Positions 1 to 4,866 of a DNA stretch of 6,328 nucleotides are shown here, piece after piece. Below the pieces are notes generated by a model, which made no database searches, was not told where the DNA came from, and worked only from the letters and a program-made list of their open reading frames with translations. Origin of the DNA: an uncultured Corynebacterium sp. (GTDB taxonomy: Bacteria; Actinomycetota; Actinomycetes; Mycobacteriales; Mycobacteriaceae); assembly GCF_937999985.1 (NCBI RefSeq), contig NZ_CALLDG010000138.1, positions 1 to 6,328 on the forward strand, read 5' to 3'. Within the stretch, counting starts at the first letter, position 1; every line of letters begins with the position of its first letter. The translations under genes were made by a program, and so were the position numbers.

Positions 1-1
1 C

Positions 2-30
2 TTGAAGCCCTAACCGCCTAGAATTAAACT
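2..30 (+). promoter_or_regulatory. Candidate sigma-A promoter for the GNAT gene
   Basis: TTGAAG (2-7) is separated by 17 bases from TAAACT (25-30), which fits the corynebacterial TANANT -10 pattern. Transcription would begin near 37 and give an unusually long leader of roughly 115 bases before the ATG at 154. No better -35/-10 pair is visible closer to the gene. This is a call from sequence pattern only; the gene could instead be transcribed from a promoter left of the window. Confidence 0.33.
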
Positions 31-41
31 AGTCCAACTTT

Positions 42-92
42 CGGGGGCCAGTTCAAAAACTACCGGGGTTTTGCCGTACGTACACTGGGGGT
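42..92 (+). promoter_or_regulatory. Three G-box motifs at 22-bp spacing (possible RamA sites)
   Basis: CGGGGGC (42-48), CGGGGT (64-69) and TGGGGGT (86-92) start exactly 22 bases apart, about two helical turns each. They match the loose RamA binding pattern known from C. glutamicum ((A/C/T)G4-6(T/C)), and ramA itself is in this window. They lie downstream of the only candidate promoter seen, so if they bind RamA, repression or roadblock is more likely than activation. G-runs are common in GC-rich DNA, so binding is an inference. Confidence 0.3.
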
Positions 93-153
93 TAGAAGCT
101 AGCACAGCTACTAGAGGATAAGAAGAGCAAATAGGGAAGGGAGCCCCAGCAGT

Positions 154-438
154 ATGTCAGGCGCCAAGAGCATCGTTCACGATCAAGAGCAGAGCCGCTT
201 CGTAATCTATGTGGACGACCAGGAGGCCGGCTTCGCCGAGTACTCCCAGGAGGGCAACGTCCGCGACTTCAACCACACCGTTGTGGATCCGGAGTTCCGC
301 GGCCAGGGGCTGTCCAAGCCGCTGATCAGCGAGGCTTTGCTGGAGACCAAGGAGGAGGGGCTAGAGATTAAGGCCAGCTGCTCCGCTGTCGAGGCCTTCG
401 TGGAGAAGAACCCGGACTTTAAGGAGCTGCTGGCCTAG
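154..438 (+). CDS. Small GNAT-fold N-acetyltransferase (YidJ/YjdJ type)
   Basis: The 94-residue product looks like a single-domain, minimal GCN5-related acetyltransferase of the YidJ/YjdJ (COG2388, NATD1-like) group. The acetyl-CoA pyrophosphate loop is R49-G-Q-G-L-S, preceded by the beta-strand motif H41-T-V-V-D-P. A conserved Cys (C76) in the ASCS segment and the closing AFVEKNPDFKELL helix are also typical of this group. Length agrees with the family (about 90-100 residues), so it is complete. The acceptor substrate is unknown; members are cytoplasmic and may act on small amines or peptides. The ATG at 154 is preceded by a purine-rich stretch (GGAAGGGAG, 135-143), a somewhat distant ribosome site. 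It converges on cysE with only 50 bases between stop codons. I recall a similar acetyltransferase beside cysE in C. glutamicum, but no functional link to cysteine synthesis is shown by the sequence. Confidence 0.85.
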   Translation: MSGAKSIVHDQEQSRFVIYVDDQEAGFAEYSQEGNVRDFNHTVVDPEFRGQGLSKPLISEALLETKEEGLEIKASCSAVEAFVEKNPDFKELLA

Positions 439-466
439 TCGGCTGCGCGTGGTGCGCGCAATCGCA

Positions 467-500
467 CTGGGCGCGCTGCGGGGCGCGCCTAGATGTTGTT
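467..500 (+). terminator. Hairpin between convergent GNAT gene and cysE
   Basis: CTGGGCGCGC (467-476) pairs with GCGCGCCTAG (483-492) across a 6-base loop: ten pairs with one G-U wobble. On the plus strand it is followed by a moderately T-rich stretch (ATGTTGTT, 493-500), so it could end transcription of the acetyltransferase gene. Its right arm overlaps the cysE stop codon (489-491). For leftward cysE transcripts no T-run follows, so it would work poorly or only as a pause or 3' stability element. Confidence 0.45.
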
Positions 501-1073
501 CTGCATGTCGTCGACCCACTTCACGGCGTCGACGAGTGGGGTGTTCTGGTTGGGCTTGCGGGGGCGAATCTTCGCCGGGATGCCCGTCAGGATGGAGTTC
601 GGGGGAGCGTCCTTGGTCACCACCGCGTTGGCGCCGATCGCGGAGCCCTCGCCGATGGTGATGGGCCCCAGCACCTTCGCGCCTGCGCCGATCATCACCC
701 CGTTGCCGATGGTGGGGTGGCGCTTGCGCTGCACTAGTTCGGAGCCGCCGAGCGTCACCCCGTGGTAGAGCATGACGTCATCGCCGATCTCCGCGGTCTC
801 ACCGATAACTACACCCATGCCATGGTCGATAAAGAATCTGCGGCCAATGGTGGCGCCCGGGTGGATTTCGATGCCGGTGAATCCGCGGGTCGCTTGGCTA
901 ATGATGCGCGCGATGCCCCGGTGCCCGCGCTTCCACAGTGCGTGGGATACGCGGTGCGCCCAGATGGCGTGAAGGCCGGAGTACACAATGGCGTTTTCTA
1001 CGTCTCCGCGCGCGGCTGGGTCGTGTTCGCGGGCATTGGCCAGGTCTTCGCGGATGCGTCCAAGAATGCTCAA
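489..1073 (-). CDS. cysE: Serine O-acetyltransferase CysE
   Basis: Transfers acetyl from acetyl-CoA to L-serine, giving O-acetyl-L-serine, the first step of cysteine synthesis in the cytoplasm. The 194-residue protein is the short Gram-positive/actinobacterial form: a helical N-terminus (about 1-62) followed by a left-handed parallel beta-helix of hexapeptide repeats (about 68-165). Active-site landmarks are D83-H84 in FIDHGMG, with H84 matching catalytic His158 of E. coli CysE, and E69 where E. coli has Asp143, a common substitution in short CysE proteins. V-T-L-G-G (106-110) and the GNGVMIGAGAKVLG segment are also conserved. The protein ends in Ile, the residue that inserts into the CysK active site in the cysteine synthase complex. 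The start is a TTG (1071-1073), chosen because the encoded SILGRIREDL matches family N-termini; only a weak ribosome site precedes it. It lies downstream of cysK on the same strand, 181 bases apart. Confidence 0.95.
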   Translation of the reverse strand: MSILGRIREDLANAREHDPAARGDVENAIVYSGLHAIWAHRVSHALWKRGHRGIARIISQATRGFTGIEIHPGATIGRRFFIDHGMGVVIGETAEIGDDVMLYHGVTLGGSELVQRKRHPTIGNGVMIGAGAKVLGPITIGEGSAIGANAVVTKDAPPNSILTGIPAKIRPRKPNQNTPLVDAVKWVDDMQNNI

Positions 1074-1123
1074 CGGTGTGGTCTTTCGGTTGGTTGGGTA
1101 TCGGCTTAAAAGCTTTCGCAGCC

Positions 1124-1129
1124 ACTATA
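1124..1129 (-). promoter_or_regulatory. Candidate -10 element for cysE
   Basis: TATAGT on the minus strand, immediately after the long hairpin at 1136-1182, would place a start near 1117 and a leader of about 43 bases before the cysE TTG. No convincing -35 lies 16-18 bases upstream, where the hairpin occupies the sequence. If real, cysE has its own promoter in addition to any read-through from cysK. Confidence 0.3.
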
Positions 1130-1135
1130 ACGAGA

Positions 1136-1182
1136 AGGCGCTGCCCCCTATTCCACCGCTGGGTGGAAAGGTGGTAGCGCCT
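1136..1182 (-). terminator. Long hairpin between cysK and cysE (terminator or attenuator)
   Basis: A 47-base inverted repeat forms a nearly continuous stem. The apical TTCCACC/GGTGGAA pairs close a GCTG loop; below them are CCT/AGG, then a basal stem of about nine pairs (AGGCGCTGCC with GGTAGCGCCT, one G-U). One C-T mismatch and one bulged A interrupt it. Read leftward, in the sense of cysK and cysE, it is followed by TCTCGTTATA, a loose T-rich tail; read rightward the tail is not T-rich. This suggests a partial terminator or processing barrier after cysK that would set the cysK to cysE ratio. A regulatory RNA role cannot be excluded. Confidence 0.5.
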
Positions 1183-1254
1183 ACTTGCCTGCAGCTACTA
1201 GCCACTAGCCACTTGACAGCAGCCACTAGGTTGTGGCCGACTGCCGGAGCGGAA

Positions 1255-2190
1255 TTAGTCGCGCAGGTCGTCGAACAGAAGGGTGGAGACGTAGCGCTCG
1301 CCGAAGTCGGGAACGATGACGACGATGGTCTTGCCCTCGTTCTCGTCCTTCTGGGCTTCCTGCACGGCGGCCCACACGGCTGCACCGGAGGAGATACCGG
1401 AGAGGATGCCCTCGGAGACAGCCAGCTCGCGGGCGGTCTTGGTTGCGTTCTCCAGCGGAGCGTCTACTACGCGGTCCAGGATGTCCTTGTTCAGGTTCTC
1501 CGGGAAGAAGTTGGTGCCCAGGCCCTGGATCTTGTGCGGGCCGAAGCGGCCTTCGGTCAGCAGCGGGGAGTCCGCCGGCTCCACGCCGACGATCTCGATC
1601 TTGTCGTTCTTCTCCTTCAGATACTTTGCCGCGCCGGAGATGGTGCCGCCGGTGCCCACACCAGCAACAAGGATGTCTACTTCACCGTCGGTGTCTTCCC
1701 AGATCTCCGGGCCGGTGGTGTTGTAGTGGATCTCCGGGTTTGCCGGGTTGGCGAACTGGCGGGCCAGGATGGCGTTGTCGGTGCTCTCGACAATCTCGTT
1801 GGCCTTGTCGACTGCGCCCTGCATGCCGGCGGAGCCCGGGGTGAGGACCAGCTCTGCGCCCAGTGCGCGAAGCATGATGCGACGCTCGTTGGACATGGTC
1901 TCCGGCATGGTCAGGATGACCTTGTAGCCCTTAGCGGCGCCGACCATGGCCAGCGCGATACCGGTGTTTCCGGAGGTCGCCTCGACGACGGTGCCGCCCG
2001 GCTTCAGGGTGCCGTCCTTCTCGGCTGCCTCGATGATGGCCTTACCGATGCGGTCCTTCACGGAGTTGGCCGGGTTAAAGGCCTCCAGCTTCAGCAGGAC
2101 ATTGGCCTTCAGGCCTTCGCCGTATGCGCCCAGCTTGACTAGCGGGGTTCCGCCGATGAGGTCGGTGATGTTGTTGTAAATCTTCGCCAT
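1255..2190 (-). CDS. cysK: Cysteine synthase A (O-acetylserine sulfhydrylase) CysK
   Basis: PLP enzyme of the fold-type II family that condenses O-acetylserine with sulfide to L-cysteine and acetate. The 311-residue product has every landmark: PLP Schiff-base lysine K45 in NSVKDR, the substrate loop T72-S-G-N-T-G77, the QFANPANP segment (145-152), phosphate-binding GTGGT (179-183), KIQGLG (220-225) and GISSGA (265-270), whose serine contacts the pyridine nitrogen. Length is normal. The start is the ATG at 2188-2190 because AAAGGA lies nine bases upstream and the encoded AKIYNNITDLIGGTPLVKL is the usual family N-terminus. An in-frame ATG 18 bases further up would add six residues but has no ribosome site and abuts the operator. 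Expression is probably repressed by McbR through the sites at 2211-2240. cysE follows on the same strand; the crotonase gene is divergent. cysM or CBS-type relatives are less likely given the motif set and neighbour. Confidence 0.97.
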   Translation of the reverse strand: MAKIYNNITDLIGGTPLVKLGAYGEGLKANVLLKLEAFNPANSVKDRIGKAIIEAAEKDGTLKPGGTVVEATSGNTGIALAMVGAAKGYKVILTMPETMSNERRIMLRALGAELVLTPGSAGMQGAVDKANEIVESTDNAILARQFANPANPEIHYNTTGPEIWEDTDGEVDILVAGVGTGGTISGAAKYLKEKNDKIEIVGVEPADSPLLTEGRFGPHKIQGLGTNFFPENLNKDILDRVVDAPLENATKTARELAVSEGILSGISSGAAVWAAVQEAQKDENEGKTIVVIVPDFGERYVSTLLFDDLRD

Positions 2191-2199
2191 TGGGGGCGA

Positions 2200-2205
2200 T
2201 CCTTT
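2200..2205 (-). promoter_or_regulatory. Ribosome binding site that fixes the cysK start
   Basis: AAAGGA on the minus strand sits nine bases before the ATG at 2188-2190. It lies inside the six-codon extension that would result from the upstream in-frame ATG (2206-2208), which argues for the shorter protein. Confidence 0.75.
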
Positions 2206-2210
2206 CATTC

Positions 2211-2226
2211 TAGACTGATCGGTCTA
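2211..2226. promoter_or_regulatory. McbR operator of cysK (perfect TAGAC-N6-GTCTA)
   Basis: TAGAC (2211-2215), six bases, GTCTA (2222-2226) is an exact copy of the palindrome bound by McbR, the TetR-type repressor of methionine and cysteine genes in C. glutamicum, where cysK is a known target. It overlaps the candidate cysK -10 and predicted transcription start, 20 bases upstream of the cysK ATG, a position suited to direct repression. The mcbR gene is not in the window. Confidence 0.85.
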
Positions 2227-2228
2227 TA
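2223..2228 (-). promoter_or_regulatory. Candidate -10 element of the cysK promoter
   Basis: TATAGA on the minus strand is embedded in the shared edge of the two McbR-like palindromes and would start transcription near 2216, giving a leader of about 26 bases. No good -35 is seen, which is usual for corynebacterial promoters. TAGACT (2235-2240, minus) is an alternative -10. Confidence 0.42.
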
Positions 2229-2240
2229 CCGGGTAGTCTA
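2225..2240. promoter_or_regulatory. Second, overlapping McbR-like half-perfect site
   Basis: TATAC-N6-GTCTA differs from the McbR consensus by a single base and shares its first two bases with the end of the perfect operator. The two palindrome centres are 14 bases apart. This could allow two repressor dimers to bind side by side. Functional binding is inferred. Confidence 0.55.
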
Positions 2241-2315
2241 CACTGCTCGTTCGCTGGGCACCACTGTGATTCCTCGTTGGTTGCTTGAACACTGTGTTTA
2301 AGGGCGCTGAATGAT

Positions 2316-2321
2316 TAATAT
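2316..2321 (+). promoter_or_regulatory. Candidate -10 element for the crotonase gene
   Basis: TAATAT lies in the only AT-rich island of the divergent 2191-2384 region and would give a leader of about 57 bases. TAGATT (2349-2354) is an equally simple alternative. TTGACG (2321-2326) resembles a -35 but is 22 bases from TAGATT, too far. Neither choice has a matched -35, so confidence is low. Confidence 0.25.
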
Positions 2322-2369
2322 TGACGCCCCTACGCACCCAAGCTTCGCTAGATTCTCGGGCACGGCAGC

Positions 2370-2375
2370 AGGGGA
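2370..2375 (+). promoter_or_regulatory. Ribosome binding site of the crotonase gene
   Basis: AGGGGA ends nine bases before the ATG at 2385 and 18 bases before the in-frame ATG at 2394, so the first ATG is preferred. Confidence 0.65.
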
Positions 2376-2384
2376 TTTGGTTCA

Positions 2385-3182
2385 ATGGCAAGCATGACTT
2401 CCGAAAACCAGACTTATGAAAACATCCAGGTGGCCGTTAACGGCGCCGTCGCGACCATCACCCTGAACCGCCCGAAGGCCCTCAATGCACTGAACAGTGG
2501 CGTGCTCTCTGAAATTGTTCCGGCAGCGGAGGCCCTGGACGCGGATCCGCAGATCGGTGCCATCGTTATCACCGGCAGCGAAAAGGCATTCGCCGCCGGC
2601 GCGGATATCAAGGAAATGAAGGATGAGACCTACCCCGAGGTGGCGGAGAAGCGCCTGTTCGGCGACTGGGAGAAGCTGGCGCAGCTGAAGACCCCGCTGA
2701 TCACTGCTGTATCCGGCTTCGCCCTGGGCGGCGGCTGCGAGCTGGCGATGCTCGGCGACATTCTGCTGGCCAGCGAAACCGCAAAGTTCGGCCAGCCGGA
2801 GATCACCCTGGGCATCATCCCAGGCATGGGCGGCACCCAGCGCCTGACCCGCGCTGTGGGCAAGTACAAGGCCATGGATTTGATCCTCACCGGTCGCATG
2901 ATGGACGCCGAAGAAGCTGAGCGCAGCGGCCTGGTTTCCCGCGTGCTTCCGGCGGAGGGCTTCGCCGACGAGGTGCAGAAGGTAGCAGCCAAGGTGGCAA
3001 GCATGTCCCACGTCGCAACGGCTGCCGCCACCGAGATGGTGGACGAGGCCTACCGCACCACCCTGGAAGACGGCGTGGAGGCAGAGCGTCAGCAGTTCTG
3101 GCGACTCTTCGACACTGCGGATCAGAAGGAGGGCATGGCGGCTTTCGTGGAGAAGCGCAAGCCGGAGTGGCAGCACCGCTAG
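2385..3182 (+). CDS. echA: Enoyl-CoA hydratase (crotonase family, EchA8-like)
   Basis: Adds water to trans-2-enoyl-CoA to form 3-hydroxyacyl-CoA, the second step of fatty acid beta-oxidation, in the cytoplasm. The 265-residue protein carries the complete crotonase active site: both catalytic glutamates, E119 in GGGCEL and E139 in GQPEI, are 20 residues apart as in rat mitochondrial hydratase. Oxyanion-hole amides come from A73 (AGADIKEM) and G116, with the same 43- and 3-residue spacings as the reference enzyme. The N-terminal TLNRPKALNALN and the IPGMGGTQRLTRAVGK segment are standard, as is the C-terminal EGMAAFVEKRKPEW. From memory it closely resembles M. tuberculosis EchA8. The ATG at 2385 is chosen from its ribosome site. 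A DUF2505 gene starts 38 bases after its stop. Acting on branched-chain or aromatic catabolic intermediates is possible, since crotonases vary in substrate. Its presence suits a lipid-degrading species. Confidence 0.88.
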   Translation: MASMTSENQTYENIQVAVNGAVATITLNRPKALNALNSGVLSEIVPAAEALDADPQIGAIVITGSEKAFAAGADIKEMKDETYPEVAEKRLFGDWEKLAQLKTPLITAVSGFALGGGCELAMLGDILLASETAKFGQPEITLGIIPGMGGTQRLTRAVGKYKAMDLILTGRMMDAEEAERSGLVSRVLPAEGFADEVQKVAAKVASMSHVATAAATEMVDEAYRTTLEDGVEAERQQFWRLFDTADQKEGMAAFVEKRKPEWQHR

Positions 3183-3204
3183 TCGCACCACCGGGCGCCA
3201 TTCC

Positions 3205-3213
3205 TGGCACAAT
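3205..3213 (+). promoter_or_regulatory. Extended -10 placing transcription at the DUF2505 ATG
   Basis: TGG followed by CACAAT (3208-3213) forms an extended -10 (TGN plus hexamer). Seven bases later comes the A of ATG 3221, the usual -10 to start distance, so the mRNA may begin at the start codon. This would explain why no ribosome site precedes this gene. It lies in the 38-base gap after the crotonase stop. Confidence 0.35.
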
Positions 3214-3220
3214 TGCGGAT

Positions 3221-3757
3221 ATGTCGCATTCGAAGCAAGTCAACCGCACTATTGGCCTGTCCATTCATGATGTCTACGAGATCGTCTCCAGCGAGGCGTT
3301 CCTGCTGACCGACGAAGGAATGGTGGAGCAAACGGAATCCCAGATCATCGAGGCCGAGCGGGAAGTTCTGCCCGATGGTCGGGTATGGGCGCGGGTTGGC
3401 GTGAGGGCGTCACAAAAAGAACTAGAAGAGCTCTCCAAGGACGGAGAGGCGCCCATCGCATATCAAGAGACCTATGTTTCGCCCCCGGATGAGACCGGTG
3501 CGTTCGAGGTGAAGGCCGAGATGGATCTGCCGATGAAGATGGGGACGATGGATACTCACTTCGTCTACGCGCCTATCGCTGGAGGTAGCAGGGAGGCTAT
3601 CGCAGAGGGTGCGGCGGAGACCGCAGTGGAGGCGATCCTGACCGCAGACGTGTCGGTACCGCTGATCGCCGGAAGGCTGGAAAAGCATCTTTTGAAGGCT
3701 GCCGACAAGACGGTAGACAACAGTTTGGCGCGTATCAAAAACCTAAATAGCGCTTAG
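3221..3757 (+). CDS. DUF2505 family protein, probable SRPBCC-like fold
   Basis: The 178-residue protein resembles the actinobacterial DUF2505 family, whose function is unknown and which is thought to share the SRPBCC/Bet v1-like ligand-binding fold; I assign it from the overall pattern, not a decisive motif. The N-terminal SIHDVYEIVSSEAFL helix, the alternating strands between about 35 and 120, and a long C-terminal helix (about 122-172) fit such a fold. There is no signal peptide or membrane segment, so it should be cytoplasmic. The ATG at 3221 is chosen because a conserved-looking N-terminus begins there; an in-frame GTG at 3167 would overlap the crotonase end without a proper ribosome site. 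Codon use near its 3' end is more AT-rich than its neighbours. It may be co-transcribed with the crotonase or come from its own promoter at 3205-3213. A role in hydrophobic ligand handling would be speculation. Confidence 0.75.
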   Translation: MSHSKQVNRTIGLSIHDVYEIVSSEAFLLTDEGMVEQTESQIIEAEREVLPDGRVWARVGVRASQKELEELSKDGEAPIAYQETYVSPPDETGAFEVKAEMDLPMKMGTMDTHFVYAPIAGGSREAIAEGAAETAVEAILTADVSVPLIAGRLEKHLLKAADKTVDNSLARIKNLNSA

Positions 3758-3816
3758 CTTTTTCTGAGAAAACTCAGTCGATTAGCCCCGATAAGGTTGT
3801 GTGTGCTCCCGTCTCT

Positions 3817-3826
3817 TTTTGCAAAA
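3817..3826. promoter_or_regulatory. TTTTGCAAAA palindrome, possible RamB-like site
   Basis: A perfect 10-base palindrome lies about 18 bases upstream of the ramA -35. Its TTTGCAAA core equals the right part of the RamB consensus (AA/GAACTTTGCAAA), but the left AAC part is absent. RamB is the companion regulator of acetate metabolism, so the position is suggestive; the match is incomplete. Confidence 0.28.
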
Positions 3827-3832
3827 GAAACA

Positions 3833-3862
3833 TGGGGGCAGTTTTGGGGGTAGCAAGGGGGT
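3833..3862 (+). promoter_or_regulatory. Triple G5 box in the ramA promoter (RamA autoregulation)
   Basis: TGGGGGC (3833-3839), TGGGGGT (3845-3851) and AGGGGGT (3856-3862) lie 12 and 11 bases apart, about one helical turn. Each fits the RamA site pattern (A/C/T)G4-6(T/C), which in C. glutamicum occurs as tandem pairs. The second and third boxes cover the -35 and the spacer of the ramA promoter, a position suited to repression. RamA is known to repress its own gene in C. glutamicum. Confidence 0.62.
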
Positions 3863-3872
3863 GAACTATACT
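3844..3872 (+). promoter_or_regulatory. ramA promoter
   Basis: TTGGGG (3844-3849), a 17-base spacer and TATACT (3867-3872) form the clearest promoter of the window. Transcription would start near 3879, leaving a leader of about 60 bases that includes a short CCC-TTCG-GGG tetraloop hairpin (3894-3903) and the ribosome site. Confidence 0.68.
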
Positions 3873-3924
3873 CCCTCTCACACGACGTCTTAGCCCTTCG
3901 GGGTGGGCGCCACAGGTCAAGTTT

Positions 3925-3930
3925 GAGGAG
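3925..3930 (+). promoter_or_regulatory. Ribosome binding site that fixes the ramA start
   Basis: GAGGAG ends eight bases before the GTG at 3939. The alternative in-frame GTG at 3930 overlaps the last base of this site, so it cannot be served by it. Confidence 0.8.
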
Positions 3931-3938
3931 TGAACCAG

Positions 3939-4796
3939 GTGGACCAGCAGCGGCAACGCGATGACGATGACGTCATCATTTCTGCGCTGAATTCTCTAAA
4001 GAACGCGACCGGCATTCCGGTGACCATGTACGCCACGAGCTCGGCGGACGGAAAGCTGCGGATCTCCAAGTGGGTGGGCCTGCGCACCCCGGCGCTGCAT
4101 AACCTGGAGATCGCGCCGGGTGCAGGCGTCGGCGGGCGCGTGGTGACCACCCGCCGCCCCGTAGGTGTTTCCGATTACACCCGAGCAAAGGCCATCAGCC
4201 ACGACTTCGACCGCCACATCCGCGATGAGGGTCTGCACTCCGTCGTCGCAGTGCCCGTGATTGTGAAGCGGGAAGTCAGAGGCGTTCTCTACGCTGGCGT
4301 ACACTCCCGTGCCCGCATGGGCGATAAGGTGCTCGAAGAGGTCACCATGACCGCCCGCTGCCTGGAGCAGGAGATCGCGGTCAACGAGGCGCTGCGCGCA
4401 AACGACGCCGGACGCGGTGCGACGGCGGGAGCGACCGCAAACAAGCAGGTCCGATCGATGTCTGGGGCGGAATGGGAGCAGGTTCGCGCCACGCACAGCA
4501 AGCTGCGCATGCTGGCCAACCGCGTGGAGGACGAGGATCTGCGCCGTGACCTCGAGGTTCTATGCGATCAGATGGTTTCCCCGGTGCGCGTGAAGCAGAC
4601 CACTAAGCTTTCGGCGCGCGAGCTCGACGTGCTGGCCTGCGTGGCCCTGGGCCACACGAACGTGGAGGCCGCGGCCGAGATGGGCATCGGCGCGGAGACC
4701 GTGAAGAGCTACCTGCGTTCCGTTATGCGCAAGCTCGGCGCGCACACCCGCTACGAGGCGGTCAACGCAGCCCGACGCATCGGCGCGCTGCCCTGA
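3939..4796 (+). CDS. ramA: RamA, LuxR-type global regulator of acetate and carbon metabolism
   Basis: RamA in C. glutamicum binds tandem G/C-run motifs, activates acetate genes (pta-ack, aceA, aceB) and affects many carbon and cell-wall genes. The 285-residue product has a GAF-like sensory domain (about 10-150) and an Ala/Gly-rich linker (about 155-172). A helical segment with EWEQVRATHSKLRMLANRV follows, then a C-terminal LuxR-type helix-turn-helix (about 221-285: KLSARELDVL, NVEAAAEMGIGAETVKSYL, RKLGAHTRYEAV). The end NAARRIGALP and the start MDQQRQRDDDD agree with the C. glutamicum protein as I remember it; that protein is about 282 residues. The GTG at 3939 is chosen from the GAGGAG site. 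No receiver domain is present, so phosphorylation is not expected; the GAF ligand is not known. It has its own promoter with three G boxes and a strong terminator, so it is monocistronic. Confidence 0.95.
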   Translation: MDQQRQRDDDDVIISALNSLKNATGIPVTMYATSSADGKLRISKWVGLRTPALHNLEIAPGAGVGGRVVTTRRPVGVSDYTRAKAISHDFDRHIRDEGLHSVVAVPVIVKREVRGVLYAGVHSRARMGDKVLEEVTMTARCLEQEIAVNEALRANDAGRGATAGATANKQVRSMSGAEWEQVRATHSKLRMLANRVEDEDLRRDLEVLCDQMVSPVRVKQTTKLSARELDVLACVALGHTNVEAAAEMGIGAETVKSYLRSVMRKLGAHTRYEAVNAARRIGALP

Positions 4797-4821
4797 ACCT
4801 GCCCTGGTATTGCTTCGAATG

Positions 4822-4852
4822 ATCGCTCCGCTTTGCGCGGGGCGATTTTTTT
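4822..4852 (+). terminator. Rho-independent terminator after ramA
   Basis: ATCGCTCCGC (4822-4831) pairs with GCGGGGCGAT (4837-4846), ten pairs with one G-U, across the loop TTTGC, and runs into seven T residues (4846-4852). It begins 26 bases after the ramA stop and ends 14 bases before the murA GTG. Confidence 0.92.
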
Positions 4853-4857
4853 ATAGG
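4852..4857 (+). promoter_or_regulatory. Possible murA -10 inside the ramA terminator tail
   Basis: TATAGG uses the last T of the terminator run. The murA GTG (4867) begins ten bases after its final base, so transcription could begin at or just before the start codon, giving a leaderless or nearly leaderless mRNA. There is no room for another promoter between terminator and gene, and no -35 is clear. Read-through from ramA is the alternative. Confidence 0.33.
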
Positions 4858-4866
4858 CTGGGTGGC

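Noticed and set aside
1197..1217. Tandem ACTAGCC, ACTAGCC, ACTTGAC repeat between cysE and cysK
   Set aside because: Two 7-base units and a partial third are too short to call a functional repeat; a nearby GCCAC/GTGGC hairpin (1222-1237) has no T-run.
988..2142. 384-residue open frame on the plus strand antisense to cysE and cysK
   Set aside because: It overlies two certain genes, has low-complexity Gly/Ala/Val/Leu composition with no recognisable domain, and no ribosome site. It is a GC-rich shadow frame.
2191..2197. TGGGGGC between the cysK ribosome site and start, resembling a RamA box
   Set aside because: It is a single box without a partner at helical spacing and lies inside the translation initiation region.
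2382..3212. 276-residue minus-strand frame antisense to the crotonase gene
   Set aside because: It mirrors a complete crotonase with intact active site and has a His/Leu-rich composition typical of antisense shadows.
3764..3777. CTGAG-AAAA-CTCAG hairpin after the DUF2505 gene
   Set aside because: The stem has only five pairs and no T-run follows, so it is too weak to call as a terminator.
3966..3977. Perfect 12-base palindrome GATGACGTCATC near the ramA 5' end
   Set aside because: It arises from alternating GAT and GAC aspartate codons followed by GTC ATC; such Asp-rich coding explains it without an operator.
4810..4866. N-terminal extension of MurA beginning at ATG 4810 or 4819
   Set aside because: It would translate through the ramA terminator, and the normal MurA N-terminus begins at GTG 4867.
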